Source of the DNA: an uncultured Alphaproteobacteria bacterium
Lineage (GTDB): Bacteria > Pseudomonadota > Alphaproteobacteria > CAAGCB01 > CAG-977
Length of the DNA: 55,363 bases
Direction: 5' to 3'
NCBI GenBank assembly: GCA_934277945.1
Contig: CAKQWA010000014.1
Coordinates: 1 to 55,363 of the forward strand
Of this stretch, positions 17,436 to 26,073 are shown one piece after another (position 1 is the stretch's first letter; each line of letters begins with the position of its first letter). The translations under genes and the position numbers were made by a program. The notes under the pieces were generated by a model, which made no database searches, was not told the origin of the DNA, and worked only from the letters and a program-made list of their open reading frames with translations.

Positions 17436-17469
17436 TCCGTCCGAGTCGTTTCGGGCGGATTTTTTTATT
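17436..17469 (+). terminator. Strong orphan plus-strand terminator
   Basis: CCGTCCGA pairs with TCGGGCGG (one wobble) and is followed by ATTTTTTTATTTTT. No plus-strand gene ends nearby, so either an unrecognised RNA lies between 17175 and 17435 or the terminator is a relic. The next 190 bases (17470-17657) are G+C-rich with nothing recognisable. Confidence 0.65.
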
Positions 17470-17657
17470 TTTCGGGCTGAAAACGGAGAATCGCGCACGG
17501 GCGGGCAATGGTGCGGCGAGCGACGGTGCGGCAAATCGGGCTGACAGGCGGCGGGCGCGGCGTTCCGGACATTGCGGATTTATGCGCGCGAAAAATTTTG
17601 CGCCGCAAGATGTGAAGTGCCGCCGGAAATTTATGCGCAAATTATCGCGGATAAGCA

Positions 17658-17681
17658 AAAAGCCCTCTTTCGAGGGCTTTT
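17658..17681 (-). terminator. Terminator after tRNA-Thr
   Basis: A hairpin AGCCCTC/GAGGGCT with flanking A and T runs lies directly beyond the tRNA 3' end. Confidence 0.85.
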
Positions 17682-17684
17682 AAA

Positions 17685-17760
<76 letters not shown>

Positions 17761-17771
17761 GCAACAAAGCC

Positions 17772-17800
17772 CTTTTATCTCAAATCGAATCAAACTGCAA
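17772..17800 (-). promoter_or_regulatory. Promoter of tRNA-Thr
   Basis: On the minus strand a -35 box TTGCAG (17800-17795) and a -10 box TAAAAG (17777-17772) are separated by 17 bp, 11 bp upstream of the tRNA. Confidence 0.5.
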
Positions 17801-17871
17801 GCATTTTTTATTGTTTTCATCATCTTTTTTCGATATAAGAAAACAGCGTTGCATTGCATATACTCTACAAT

Positions 17872-18028
17872 ACAAACTGAACAGCCGGATTTCCTTTCCG
17901 GCGGGCCTTTCGGGGCAGCGGCTTTCTTTTAGGTTGCGGGACAGTTGTCGGTTCCGCATTTTTCCAAAAATCGACGGAACACGGGCATTGCCTGTTGCAA
18001 CTTGACGGAAATTACGAAAGGTTTTGCC
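17872..18028 (+). promoter_or_regulatory. Long leader of the P-type ATPase gene
   Basis: About 160 bases precede the ATPase start. They include a perfect hairpin GCCGGA/TCCGGC (17884-17902) and further G+C-rich pairing potential. A TATACT at 17859-17864 or TACAAT at 17866-17871 could be the -10 box, with no good -35 box. I could not match it to a known metal riboswitch. Confidence 0.3.
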
Positions 18029-20545
18029 ATGTCCGACACGGGTTTTCAGGGACTTACTTCCAAACAAGCGCGCGATTTGCAGAAAATCCACGGCAAAAAC
18101 GAAGTCGCTTCGGCGCAAAGGGAATCGCTGATTCGCAAAATTTGCGGCGTTCTTGCCGAACCGATGTTTTTATTGCTTCTCGGCGCCGCCGCCGTTTATT
18201 TCATCTTGGGCGAATTCAAGGACGCGTGCGTCATGCTGGTTTTCGTCGTCGCCGTCATCGGCATTGAAATCGTTCAGGAATGGAAAACGGACAAGACTCT
18301 GCGCGCGCTGAAAGATTTGTCCGCCCCGCGCGCGACGGTTGTGCGCGACGGCGTGCAACAACGGATTTTAAGCGCGGATCTGGTGCCCGACGACATTATG
18401 ATTGTCAGCGAGGGCGAAAAACTTGCCGCCGACGGATTCGTTTTGAAATCAAGCGATTTGTACGCGGACGAATCGTCCCTGACGGGCGAGGCGGAACCCG
18501 TGTTCAAGGTCGAAAAGGGAAAGGACGCGTCCGCTGACCATTGGCGCAAAGATTACTGTTACGCCGGCACGCTGATTGTGCGCGGCACGGGATTCGTTCA
18601 AGTCGACAAAATCGGTTCGCAGACCGAATACGGCAAAATCGGCAAGCATATCGCCGACGCGCCCGACCGTCCGACTCCGCTGGAAAAGCAGACGGCGCAT
18701 CTGGTCAAATGGTGCAGTGTCGTCGCCGCCGTTTTCTTTTTACTGGTTGTCGCTTTCACGTTTTTCAGCGTCGATCATCCGGCTCTGAAAGCCCGCGTCA
18801 TTGCCAGCGTTTTGTCGGGCATTACGCTTGCAATGGCGATGATTCCCGAAGAATTCCCCGTCGTTCTGACCGTTTTTCTGTCCATGGGGGCTTGGCGGCT
18901 GGCGCGCAAAAAAGCCCTGATTCGACATTTGCCGTCCGTTGAAACGCTGGGAGCGGTGTCCGTTTTGTGCGTCGACAAGACCGGCACGGTGACGATGAAC
19001 GCCATGAAAGTCGCGGCGGCGGAACCGTTCGGCGAAACGACGCTTGCGGCATTGCTGACGGCTTTGGGCGCGGCGTGCGAAACGCAGGCGTACGACCCTA
19101 TGGAAAAGGCGATGCTGGCGTACTGCGAAGAAAAAGGCATTTTGCACGACGTCTTTTTTTCGGGCGAATTGATTAAAGAATATTCGTTCACCGATTCTTT
19201 GAAAATGATGGGACACGTTTGGAAGCGTCCGGACGGGGAGATTTTTATCGCGTCCAAAGGCTCGCCCGAAAAAATGCTGACGCTGTGCGATTTGAGCGCG
19301 GATGAAAAGCGGCGTGTCGGGGAGCGCATGGAATCGCTGGCAAGGCAGGGGCTGCGCGTTATCGGCGTGGCGTGCGGGCGCGTCGCTTCGCCGGACGGGA
19401 TTCCCGAAAATCTGACGGATTGCCGGCTGACGTTTGCGGGCTTGATCGGGCTGTACGATCCGCCGCGTCCGTGCGTGAAAGAAAACATCGCCGTGTGCGG
19501 ACAGGCGGGCATTCGCGTCGTGATGATTACGGGGGACGGCGCGGCAACCGCTTCGGCAATCGCGTCCGCCGTCGGCATCAAGGTCGGCGACGGCGTTGTC
19601 ACGGGCGACGAATTGGATGCGATGAGCGACGATGAATTGCGCGAACGCGTGAAAAGCGTCAATGTGTTCGCCCGCGTCGTGCCGGAACATAAAATGCGCA
19701 TTGTCAAGGCTTTTCAGGCGAACGGAGAGATTGTCGCGATGACGGGCGACGGGGTGAACGACGCGCCCGCCTTGAAGCACGCGGATATCGGCATCGCCAT
19801 GGGACAGCGCGGGTCGGAAGTGTCGCGCGAAGCCGCCGATCTGGTTTTGACGGACGACAATTTTCTGACGATTGTCGGCACGGTGCACGACGGGCGGCGC
19901 ATTTTCGACAACATCCGCAAAGCGTCGGGATACATTTTCGCCATTCATATGCCGATCGCTTTCGCGGCGATGGCGGCGCCCTTGTTGAGCATCGCGCCCG
20001 CCGATTTGCTTTTGTTGCCGATTCACGTCGTTTTGCTGGAATTGGTCATCGACCCGACGTGTTCGATTGTTTTGGAGCGTCAGCCGCCCGAATCGGACAT
20101 TATGGACAGACCGCCGCGCCGGCCGGACGAGCATATTCTGCCCGCTGCGTTTTTGTTGCGCCACATTGCGCAGGGGATTGCCGTTTTCTCCGCGTCGTTC
20201 GGGATTTATCTGTATTATCTGAAAACAACGGGCGATGCGGCTTTGGCGCGCTCAATGGGGCTGACGGTCATTCTGGCGGCGAACGCGTTTTTGGTCAACG
20301 TCAACGCTTCCGTGCGCGACAGCGTTTTTTGCTCGATGAAAAAACTGGCGCGCGACAGGGTGCTTCAAATCATCAATCTGCTGTCTTTGGCGGGTTTGGG
20401 CGTGATTTTGTATTCGCCGCTGGCGGATTATCTGCGCTTGCAGGCGTTGTCCGCGCGTCAGTTGGCTTTGGCGTTCGCGCTTGCCGCCGTTTCGGTCGGC
20501 TGGTTCGAGGCGGTCAAGTGGCGTCGCCGGCATTTTAAATCATAG
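18029..20545 (+). CDS. P-type cation-transporting ATPase (P2A-like)
   Basis: The 838-residue membrane pump has a cation-ATPase N-terminal domain (GLTSKQARDLQKIHGKNEV) and the M1-M2 pair. The actuator loop contains SLTGEAEPVFK. M4 carries AMIPEEFPVVLTVF, the phosphorylation site is CVDKTGTVTMN (Asp near residue 316), and the hinge is MTGDGVNDAPALKHADIGIAMG. A C-terminal helix bundle completes it. The PEEFP M4 motif and overall layout point to the P2A (calcium/manganese) group. The start at 18029 has GAAAGG upstream. No accessory genes adjoin it, and the ion transported is an inference. Confidence 0.9.
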   Translation: MSDTGFQGLTSKQARDLQKIHGKNEVASAQRESLIRKICGVLAEPMFLLLLGAAAVYFILGEFKDACVMLVFVVAVIGIEIVQEWKTDKTLRALKDLSAPRATVVRDGVQQRILSADLVPDDIMIVSEGEKLAADGFVLKSSDLYADESSLTGEAEPVFKVEKGKDASADHWRKDYCYAGTLIVRGTGFVQVDKIGSQTEYGKIGKHIADAPDRPTPLEKQTAHLVKWCSVVAAVFFLLVVAFTFFSVDHPALKARVIASVLSGITLAMAMIPEEFPVVLTVFLSMGAWRLARKKALIRHLPSVETLGAVSVLCVDKTGTVTMNAMKVAAAEPFGETTLAALLTALGAACETQAYDPMEKAMLAYCEEKGILHDVFFSGELIKEYSFTDSLKMMGHVWKRPDGEIFIASKGSPEKMLTLCDLSADEKRRVGERMESLARQGLRVIGVACGRVASPDGIPENLTDCRLTFAGLIGLYDPPRPCVKENIAVCGQAGIRVVMITGDGAATASAIASAVGIKVGDGVVTGDELDAMSDDELRERVKSVNVFARVVPEHKMRIVKAFQANGEIVAMTGDGVNDAPALKHADIGIAMGQRGSEVSREAADLVLTDDNFLTIVGTVHDGRRIFDNIRKASGYIFAIHMPIAFAAMAAPLLSIAPADLLLLPIHVVLLELVIDPTCSIVLERQPPESDIMDRPPRRPDEHILPAAFLLRHIAQGIAVFSASFGIYLYYLKTTGDAALARSMGLTVILAANAFLVNVNASVRDSVFCSMKKLARDRVLQIINLLSLAGLGVILYSPLADYLRLQALSARQLALAFALAAVSVGWFEAVKWRRRHFKS

Positions 20546-20670
20546 ACCGAAGAAAATCCGGTCGCGGCGAAGTCATATCTTTTCGGGTGCGCCCGCGCGG
20601 AAAACTGTGCGCATCGCTAAAAAACGGTCGAAAGAAATTCAACCAATAATGCATAAACCCTATGGTTATA

Positions 20671-20699
20671 TGGACAAAAAATAGTTGTTTTATTATACT
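20671..20699 (+). promoter_or_regulatory. Promoter and possible operator of the LuxR-type gene
   Basis: A -35 box TGGACA (20671-20676) and a -10 box TATACT (20694-20699) are 17 bp apart. Just upstream, ATAAACCCTATGGTTAT (about 20652-20669) is an imperfect inverted repeat that could be an operator. Confidence 0.6.
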
Positions 20700-20753
20700 T
20701 TCGATGTAAATTATTACTATATTTACACCCGAACGCATAACAAAGGATCGCCG

Positions 20754-21035
20754 ATGACGCAGTTGAACATAACCCCCAAGCAGATGGAGGTATTGCACTA
20801 TTTGTCATATGGTCTGCAAAACAAGCAAATTGCCAGAAAAATGGGCGTCACCGTCGCGACGGTCAAATTGCATTTGTTGGGGTTGTATCAGCGTTTGGAT
20901 GTCAACAGCAGAATGTGCGCCCTTTTGAAAGCCCAGCAACTCGGCTTGATCGCCGTTCAGCCCGCGTCGGAAACCGAACGGCAGGACGACGAAAACGGCG
21001 GCATTTCACTTGACGTCAAAGACGAAGGCGATTGA
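20754..21035 (+). CDS. Stand-alone LuxR-type helix-turn-helix protein
   Basis: The 93-residue protein consists almost only of a GerE/LuxR DNA-binding domain: NITPKQMEVLHYLSYGLQNK, then IARKMGVTVATVKLHL, with the four-helix spacing of the family. It has a short acidic tail but no receiver or ligand-binding domain. It probably acts as a transcriptional regulator. An AAAGGA ribosome-binding site precedes 20754. Its last 30 bases overlap the end of the opposite-strand chagasin-like gene, so convergent transcription could interfere. Confidence 0.85.
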   Translation: MTQLNITPKQMEVLHYLSYGLQNKQIARKMGVTVATVKLHLLGLYQRLDVNSRMCALLKAQQLGLIAVQPASETERQDDENGGISLDVKDEGD

Positions 21036-21410
21036 TTGGTCGTGCGCCGCGTCGAAATGTTCCCACGGTCTGAAATATCTTAAAACGACGCGCGTTTGTC
21101 CGGCTTTTTTCATTTGGACGGTAAAGACGGCGGTGCCGCCCGCGCCCGCAAGACGCGATTTCGCGTGTTCAAAAGATTCTTCATACACGCTGACGGATTC
21201 GTTGCGCGCGGTTTCGGGGGCGATTTGCCACAAATAGCCCGTGGAGGGATTGGCGGCAAGGCGGACGGTGAACGTCTGCCGGACGCTTGCCTTGACGGGT
21301 TTCGCCGCGTCTTTTGCCGTTAAAACCGTATGCGAAGCCGGCGCGGAGGCGGCGGTTTGCGGCAAAAAGGCGGTCAGAGCGAAAATAAAGGCGGCAATCG
21401 TGTTTTTCAT
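21006..21410 (-). CDS. Exported chagasin-family cysteine protease inhibitor
   Basis: The 134-residue product has a signal peptide (MKNTIAAFIFALTAFLPQTAASA) and a mature Ig-like domain. All three inhibitor loops of the chagasin/I42 family are present: NPSTGYLW (for NPTTGY), GAGGTA (for GxGG) and RPWEH (for RPW). Such proteins wedge into the active site of papain-like cysteine peptidases. In a host-associated bacterium it may protect against host proteases or control an endogenous one; no papain-like gene is seen nearby. It is convergent with and overlaps the LuxR-type gene. Confidence 0.85.
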   Translation of the reverse strand: MKNTIAAFIFALTAFLPQTAASAPASHTVLTAKDAAKPVKASVRQTFTVRLAANPSTGYLWQIAPETARNESVSVYEESFEHAKSRLAGAGGTAVFTVQMKKAGQTRVVLRYFRPWEHFDAAHDQSIAFVFDVK

Positions 21411-21518
21411 AAACTTTTCCTTGTCAAAAACAAGACGGGCGTTGCATACTTTGCCCCGATAACGACGCCGGAGTCAATCTTTTCATCGGTATATTTAAGC
21501 AGTAAGGAAAAAAATATC

Positions 21519-22862
21519 ATGTCCGCCCGCCAAAAATTAAAAATCGGTTTAGTGTCGCTGGGGTGCTCGAAAAATCAAATCGACGCCGAAATGATGCTGT
21601 CGCGTTTGGACGACGCGGGTTATGAAATGACGGGCGAGCGCGAAAAAGCCGACGTCATCATCGTCAACACCTGCGGCTTCATCGGCGACGCGCAAAAGGA
21701 ATCCGTCGAAGCGATCAACGAAGCCGCGAAACTGAAAAAAACGGGCAAATTGAAAAAACTGATTGTCACCGGATGCTTGGCGGAACGCTGGCGCGACAGG
21801 ATTATGGAAAAAAATCCGCAAGTCGACGCGGTGGTCGGCGTGGGCGGCGTCCAGTCCGTCGTCGAGGCGGTCGCGCAGACGTTCGAGCGTGAAAAAGTCA
21901 CGCTGTTCGCGCCGTGCGACAAAGGCGACATCGACGGCGCGCGCCTGCTTCTTGACGAAACGGCGTCCGCCTGTCTGCGCGTGTCCGAGGGGTGCAACAA
22001 CCGCTGTTCGTACTGCGCCATTCCGTTCATTCGCGGCAAATACCGTTCGCGCACGATGGAAAGCATTATCGAGGAAGCGCAGGATTTGGCGGCGGCGGGT
22101 GTCAAGGAATTGAACCTGATTGCGCAGGACACGTCGTGCTACGGCGTTGATTTATACCAAAAGCCGATGTTGCCCGAACTGTTGCGCCGCTTGGCGAGCG
22201 AAACGGATATTCCGTGGATTCGCCTGTTTTACTGCTATCCCGACAAAATCACGGACGAACTGGTCGCCGAAATTAAAAACAATCCGCGCGTGCTGCATTA
22301 CATCGACATTCCCGTCCAGCACATCAGCGACGAAGTGTTAAAGCGTATGCACCGTCACGGCGGGCGCGCGTTGATTGAATCCGTCATTCAGAAACTGCGC
22401 CGCGAAATTCCCGACATTGTGATTCGCACGACGGCGATCGTCGGTTTTCCGGGGGAAACGCAGGAGCAGTTCGACGAATTGCTTGATTTTGTGAAAACCG
22501 TCAAATTCAACCGCTTCGGCGCGTTCATGTATTCGCGCGAAGAAGGCACGGCGGCTTTCGATATGCCCGACCAAATCGACGAAAAGACGAAACGCAAACG
22601 CTATGACGCGGTGATGCGCGCGCAGGCGAAAGTCAGTCTGGAACAGCAAAAGGCTTGCATCGGGCAAATCCGCGACGTGCTGGTCGAGGAATTCGACGAC
22701 GAAAAAGAACTGTACGCGGGGCGCGATTACGCCAACGGTCCGGACGTGGACGGCAAGGTGTTCTTTGATGCGAAAGGGCGCGCCGCGGAAGCGGGCGACT
22801 TTGTCAAAGTGCACGTGACGGACGCCGACGAATACGATTTGTACGGCGAAATCGCGGATTAA
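21519..22862 (+). CDS. rimO: Ribosomal protein S12 methylthiotransferase
   Basis: RimO is a radical-SAM enzyme that adds a methylthio group to an aspartate of S12. The 447-residue protein has the N-terminal UPF0004 domain (SLGCSKNQIDAEMMLS, VNTCGFIGDAQKES). The radical-SAM cluster motif is CNNRCSYCAIP, and a C-terminal TRAM domain follows. GCSKNQ and the S12-type sequence distinguish it from MiaB. The start at 21519 follows AAGGAAAA; the upstream open frame lacks such a site. Its stop overlaps the convergent EamA gene by four bases. Confidence 0.95.
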   Translation: MSARQKLKIGLVSLGCSKNQIDAEMMLSRLDDAGYEMTGEREKADVIIVNTCGFIGDAQKESVEAINEAAKLKKTGKLKKLIVTGCLAERWRDRIMEKNPQVDAVVGVGGVQSVVEAVAQTFEREKVTLFAPCDKGDIDGARLLLDETASACLRVSEGCNNRCSYCAIPFIRGKYRSRTMESIIEEAQDLAAAGVKELNLIAQDTSCYGVDLYQKPMLPELLRRLASETDIPWIRLFYCYPDKITDELVAEIKNNPRVLHYIDIPVQHISDEVLKRMHRHGGRALIESVIQKLRREIPDIVIRTTAIVGFPGETQEQFDELLDFVKTVKFNRFGAFMYSREEGTAAFDMPDQIDEKTKRKRYDAVMRAQAKVSLEQQKACIGQIRDVLVEEFDDEKELYAGRDYANGPDVDGKVFFDAKGRAAEAGDFVKVHVTDADEYDLYGEIAD

Positions 22863-23758
22863 AACGCGTTCATCGTCAGCAAAATGCCGCAGACAATCAG
22901 CGAAAAGCAGATCAGTTTTTTAACGGTTTCGCGCAAGGTGATTTCTTCGGGCATTTTTTTGCCGAAAAATTTTGCCGCGATGATGCCGTAACTCAACACG
23001 AACATCGGCTGAACGGCGGACAGCGCGCGGAACGTCAAAAACGGCAGTCCCGCCATGGCGATGCTTTTCGCGATGAATGCGCCGACCGCGACAAAGAAAA
23101 CGACCGCGAACACGGGCAGATTCGCTTTCACGTCTTTGAATTTGCCGCAAATGTCTTTCGCACACGACGGAATTAAAATCAGCGCGCTTGAAAAAATCAT
23201 CGACAAAACGGCGGTGGAGAACATCACGGAACCCGTGTCGCCCGTTTCGTTCATCAGTTTCTTATAGGAAACGGAATTGATCGCCTCCATCATCGCCGAC
23301 AGAAGCATAATCCAAAAGCCGCTGTTGATTTTAAAGCGGCGCACGTCCTTGACCGACAAAACCAGCCCCGAAAACACGACAAGGAAGAAACCGAAAAATT
23401 GCTGTGCGGACGGTCTGTCGCCCAAAACGACAATGGCAAGCAGGGGAATCATGATTTCCGCAAGGGAAAACAGCGCGGCGACGACCGACGTGTCCGTCTT
23501 TTTCAGCGCGATGTAGTACGGCGCAAGATAAAAGCAATTTAAAAAGCCGCACAGGGCGAGATACCCCCATAAATGCGGATCAATGGCGTTCGGCGCGCCG
23601 TACAGCAGGACGATGCACGGCAGAATCAAAATGCCGGACGCGCCCGAATAAAACAGGATTGTTTGCCAGCGGTTTAAAATATTGTTTGAAATGCGCGCGT
23701 CAAACACGTTTTGCGTCGCGTAAAACGCCGACGCCAGCAAACGCAGAAATACCGACAT
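22859..23758 (-). CDS. EamA/DMT-family transporter
   Basis: The 299-residue protein consists of two repeated five-helix halves (ten transmembrane segments) typical of EamA drug/metabolite transporters. Phrases such as TSVVAALFSLAEIMIPLLAI and AQQFFGFFLVVFSGLVL support this. The substrate is unknown. It is the last gene of an apparent operon with the lipase, the M32 peptidase and the GalT-like gene (38 bp after the lipase). Confidence 0.88.
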   Translation of the reverse strand: MSVFLRLLASAFYATQNVFDARISNNILNRWQTILFYSGASGILILPCIVLLYGAPNAIDPHLWGYLALCGFLNCFYLAPYYIALKKTDTSVVAALFSLAEIMIPLLAIVVLGDRPSAQQFFGFFLVVFSGLVLSVKDVRRFKINSGFWIMLLSAMMEAINSVSYKKLMNETGDTGSVMFSTAVLSMIFSSALILIPSCAKDICGKFKDVKANLPVFAVVFFVAVGAFIAKSIAMAGLPFLTFRALSAVQPMFVLSYGIIAAKFFGKKMPEEITLRETVKKLICFSLIVCGILLTMNAF

Positions 23759-23796
23759 TTTAGCAATTTCCCTTAATGAATTTTGTTATGCTTTTG

Positions 23797-24600
23797 TCAG
23801 TCCGCAAACGGCGACAGGCAGTTCAAGATGCTGTGCGGGGGAAGCGGTATGCCGTTCGCATCTTTTTTCGCGCCGATCTGCCGGTTGACGCCGACGTGTT
23901 CAAGCGCGTTGGCGAAAGAATCGCCGCGCGTGACCAGATTGTAAACGGAAGCGTTGTCCGTCTGAAAGCCGCTTTTCGCCGCCGCCGTTTTCGTTCCGGC
24001 GGGATTGCAGGCGAGCGCAAGCGTTTCGGGATGTTTCGCGCCGACCAGTTGCGCCAGCGATCCGCCCAGAGAATGCCCCGTCAAAACAAAGCGTTTTTGC
24101 GGATATTTTTGCGCCAGTTCGCGATAAAACGCGTCCGCCTGCGTAAATTGGTCGGGCAGGTTTTCCGTCATAATCTGCCAGTCGGACGGCATATCGCCCA
24201 TTTCGTTCGACCCGCGAAACGCAATGACGATCGTGCCGTTTTCATCGTCGAAAGCGGCGGCGTAAAAGCCGTTTTCCGCCTGACTTATCGTCAGCGCGCC
24301 GTCCGGCGCGTCGCCGTAGGTTTTAATGGCGGCATTTATCACGAAATTCAAAAAATCGTCGGAAAGCCCCGCGAACGCCGCCGGCGGATTTTGCGCGAAC
24401 GTCAGATGCGTGCGCCGCGCCGCCTTTTGCGCCGCAACGTTCAAATCAATCAGCGCGTTTGTGAATTCGGCGGGAAACTTGTCGCTCAGCAGCGGGCGAA
24501 TCTCTTGTTCCGCGCGGGTTTGAAAACGGTGTTCGCGCGCGGCGTAAAAGCCCGCCGCTCCTAAAATCAGCACCAAGAAAAGAACGGCGGTCTTTTTCAT
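23797..24600 (-). CDS. Class 3 lipase-like alpha/beta hydrolase
   Basis: The 267-residue protein has an N-terminal membrane anchor or signal sequence (KKTAVLFLVLILGAAGFYAA) and a lipase class 3/Mbeg1-like core. TIVIAFRGSNEMGD supplies the oxyanion region and VLTGHSLGGSLAQLVG the nucleophile elbow. An aspartate in TRGDSFAN and a C-terminal histidine in PPHSILN complete the triad. It probably acts in the envelope on an ester substrate. Its ATG overlaps the stop of the M32 peptidase gene by four bases, indicating coupling. Confidence 0.82.
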   Translation of the reverse strand: MKKTAVLFLVLILGAAGFYAAREHRFQTRAEQEIRPLLSDKFPAEFTNALIDLNVAAQKAARRTHLTFAQNPPAAFAGLSDDFLNFVINAAIKTYGDAPDGALTISQAENGFYAAAFDDENGTIVIAFRGSNEMGDMPSDWQIMTENLPDQFTQADAFYRELAQKYPQKRFVLTGHSLGGSLAQLVGAKHPETLALACNPAGTKTAAAKSGFQTDNASVYNLVTRGDSFANALEHVGVNRQIGAKKDANGIPLPPHSILNCLSPFAD

Positions 24601-26072
24601 CTGTTTTCTCCGTAACGTTTTTGAAGCGTGCGCTTGAACGCGTCCGTCGACAGCGGTTTACCCGTGACGTTTTTCACGGTTTGCGTAAACGAATCAAACG
24701 AGCCTTGCGCGTAAATGTGTTTTGTCAGCCACGCGACCGTTTGCGCGAAATTGCCTTTGCCGATTTCTTTCAGCGCGTCGGGAACGTCCCGCAACAGCGA
24801 TTCAAAGAACTGGTGCGCCGCCAAAACGCCCAGTGTGTAGTCGGGGAAATAGCCGAAATTGCCGCAAGACCAATGAATGTCCTGCAAGCATCCGAGCGTG
24901 TCCGTCGGCGGCGTAATGCCCAGATACGCGCGCATTTTGCCGTTCCAGTATTCCGGCAGATCCGCGACGTCCAGCCTTCCCGCAATCAAATCCTTTTCCG
25001 TTTCGTAACGCAAAATGACGTGCAGGGGATAGGTCACTTCGTCCGCGTCAATGCGGATGAACGACGGCGCGACGTAGAAATTCTTTTCGCGCAGATTTTC
25101 GGGATTCAATTCGTCGAATCCGTAGAAATCACGCATTTTTTCGCCCAAAAGCGCTTGAAATTCGTCCGACATGCACACAAGGCATTCCATTAACAGCGAC
25201 TGGCTTTCGTGCATCGCCATGCCGTTTTGCTTGCCGACGGGCTGATGTGCGAAATCGCGCGGCAGGTGCTGTTCGTACAGCGCGTGTCCCGTTTCGTGCA
25301 TGACGGCGCGAATGGCGGACACGGGTTCGTGCGTGTGAAAATGGCTGACAATGCGCACGTCGTCGACGCCCAGCGTCGTGCAGAACGCCGTTTTTGCAAT
25401 GTCCAGCCGACCGCGCTTCATGTCGAAGCCCATCATGCGCATGACGTCGCGGCAAAACGCGGTCTGCTTTTCAATCGCGTATTCCCGCTCGAACGGCGCG
25501 CGTTCCTTGCGGGAGCGGACTTTTTCAATGAAATCGGGCAAAAAGGCTTTCAAATCGTCAAAAAGCGGGTCAATGAACGCTTCGCTGACGCCCGCTTCGT
25601 AAAAATCCAAAAGCGCGTCGTAGGGACGGTCTTTGTTTTTGCGCGCGGCGATGCGGCGCTGTAAATCGACGAGTTTTTCCAAATGCGGCTTGAACGCGGG
25701 AAAATCGTTTTCGGCGCGGGCTTTGAACCACGCCGCCGTCGCGTTCGTCGTCACGCGCGCGGATTCGGCGATCAGTTCCGGCGTTAAAAGAGATTCGTTT
25801 TCCCAGACGCGTTTGGCGGCGCGCACGTTCGCTTTCTGCCAGTCCGTCAAATCGTCCGCTTTTTCCAGCCGCGCGAAAATGTCCGCCCAGTCGTCCAGCG
25901 TCGCCAGTTGATGACATTGCACGTTCAGCAGGGCTTTTTGCTCGCCGCGCTCGACGACCGCATTTTCGGGGCAATACAACTGCGCGTCCCAGTCGATTGT
26001 CTGCGCGATGTGGTCGAGTTTGCTTCTTTGCTCGAAGCGTTGTTCCAGCGTTTCGTAATCTTTGTTCGCCAT
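24597..26072 (-). CDS. M32-family metallocarboxypeptidase
   Basis: The 491-residue protein matches carboxypeptidase Taq/M32 in length and motifs. The zinc site is HETGHALYEQ (about residue 257), followed by MHESQSLLMECLVCMS with the third ligand, and late motifs such as LRYETEKDLIAG and WNGKMRAYLG. It removes C-terminal residues from peptides in the cytoplasm. The start at 26072 lies one base after the upstream gene's stop; an upstream extension of the frame runs inside that gene and is rejected. Confidence 0.93.
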   Translation of the reverse strand: MANKDYETLEQRFEQRSKLDHIAQTIDWDAQLYCPENAVVERGEQKALLNVQCHQLATLDDWADIFARLEKADDLTDWQKANVRAAKRVWENESLLTPELIAESARVTTNATAAWFKARAENDFPAFKPHLEKLVDLQRRIAARKNKDRPYDALLDFYEAGVSEAFIDPLFDDLKAFLPDFIEKVRSRKERAPFEREYAIEKQTAFCRDVMRMMGFDMKRGRLDIAKTAFCTTLGVDDVRIVSHFHTHEPVSAIRAVMHETGHALYEQHLPRDFAHQPVGKQNGMAMHESQSLLMECLVCMSDEFQALLGEKMRDFYGFDELNPENLREKNFYVAPSFIRIDADEVTYPLHVILRYETEKDLIAGRLDVADLPEYWNGKMRAYLGITPPTDTLGCLQDIHWSCGNFGYFPDYTLGVLAAHQFFESLLRDVPDALKEIGKGNFAQTVAWLTKHIYAQGSFDSFTQTVKNVTGKPLSTDAFKRTLQKRYGENR

Positions 26073-26073
26073 T

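Noticed and set aside
17122..17684. Replication origin next to rpsT
   Set aside because: No DnaA boxes or A/T-rich unwinding element are apparent, and dnaA is absent.
17872..18028. yybP-ykoY (manganese) riboswitch before the P-type ATPase
   Set aside because: The leader is structured and the gene type fits, but I could not find the conserved loop sequences of that class.
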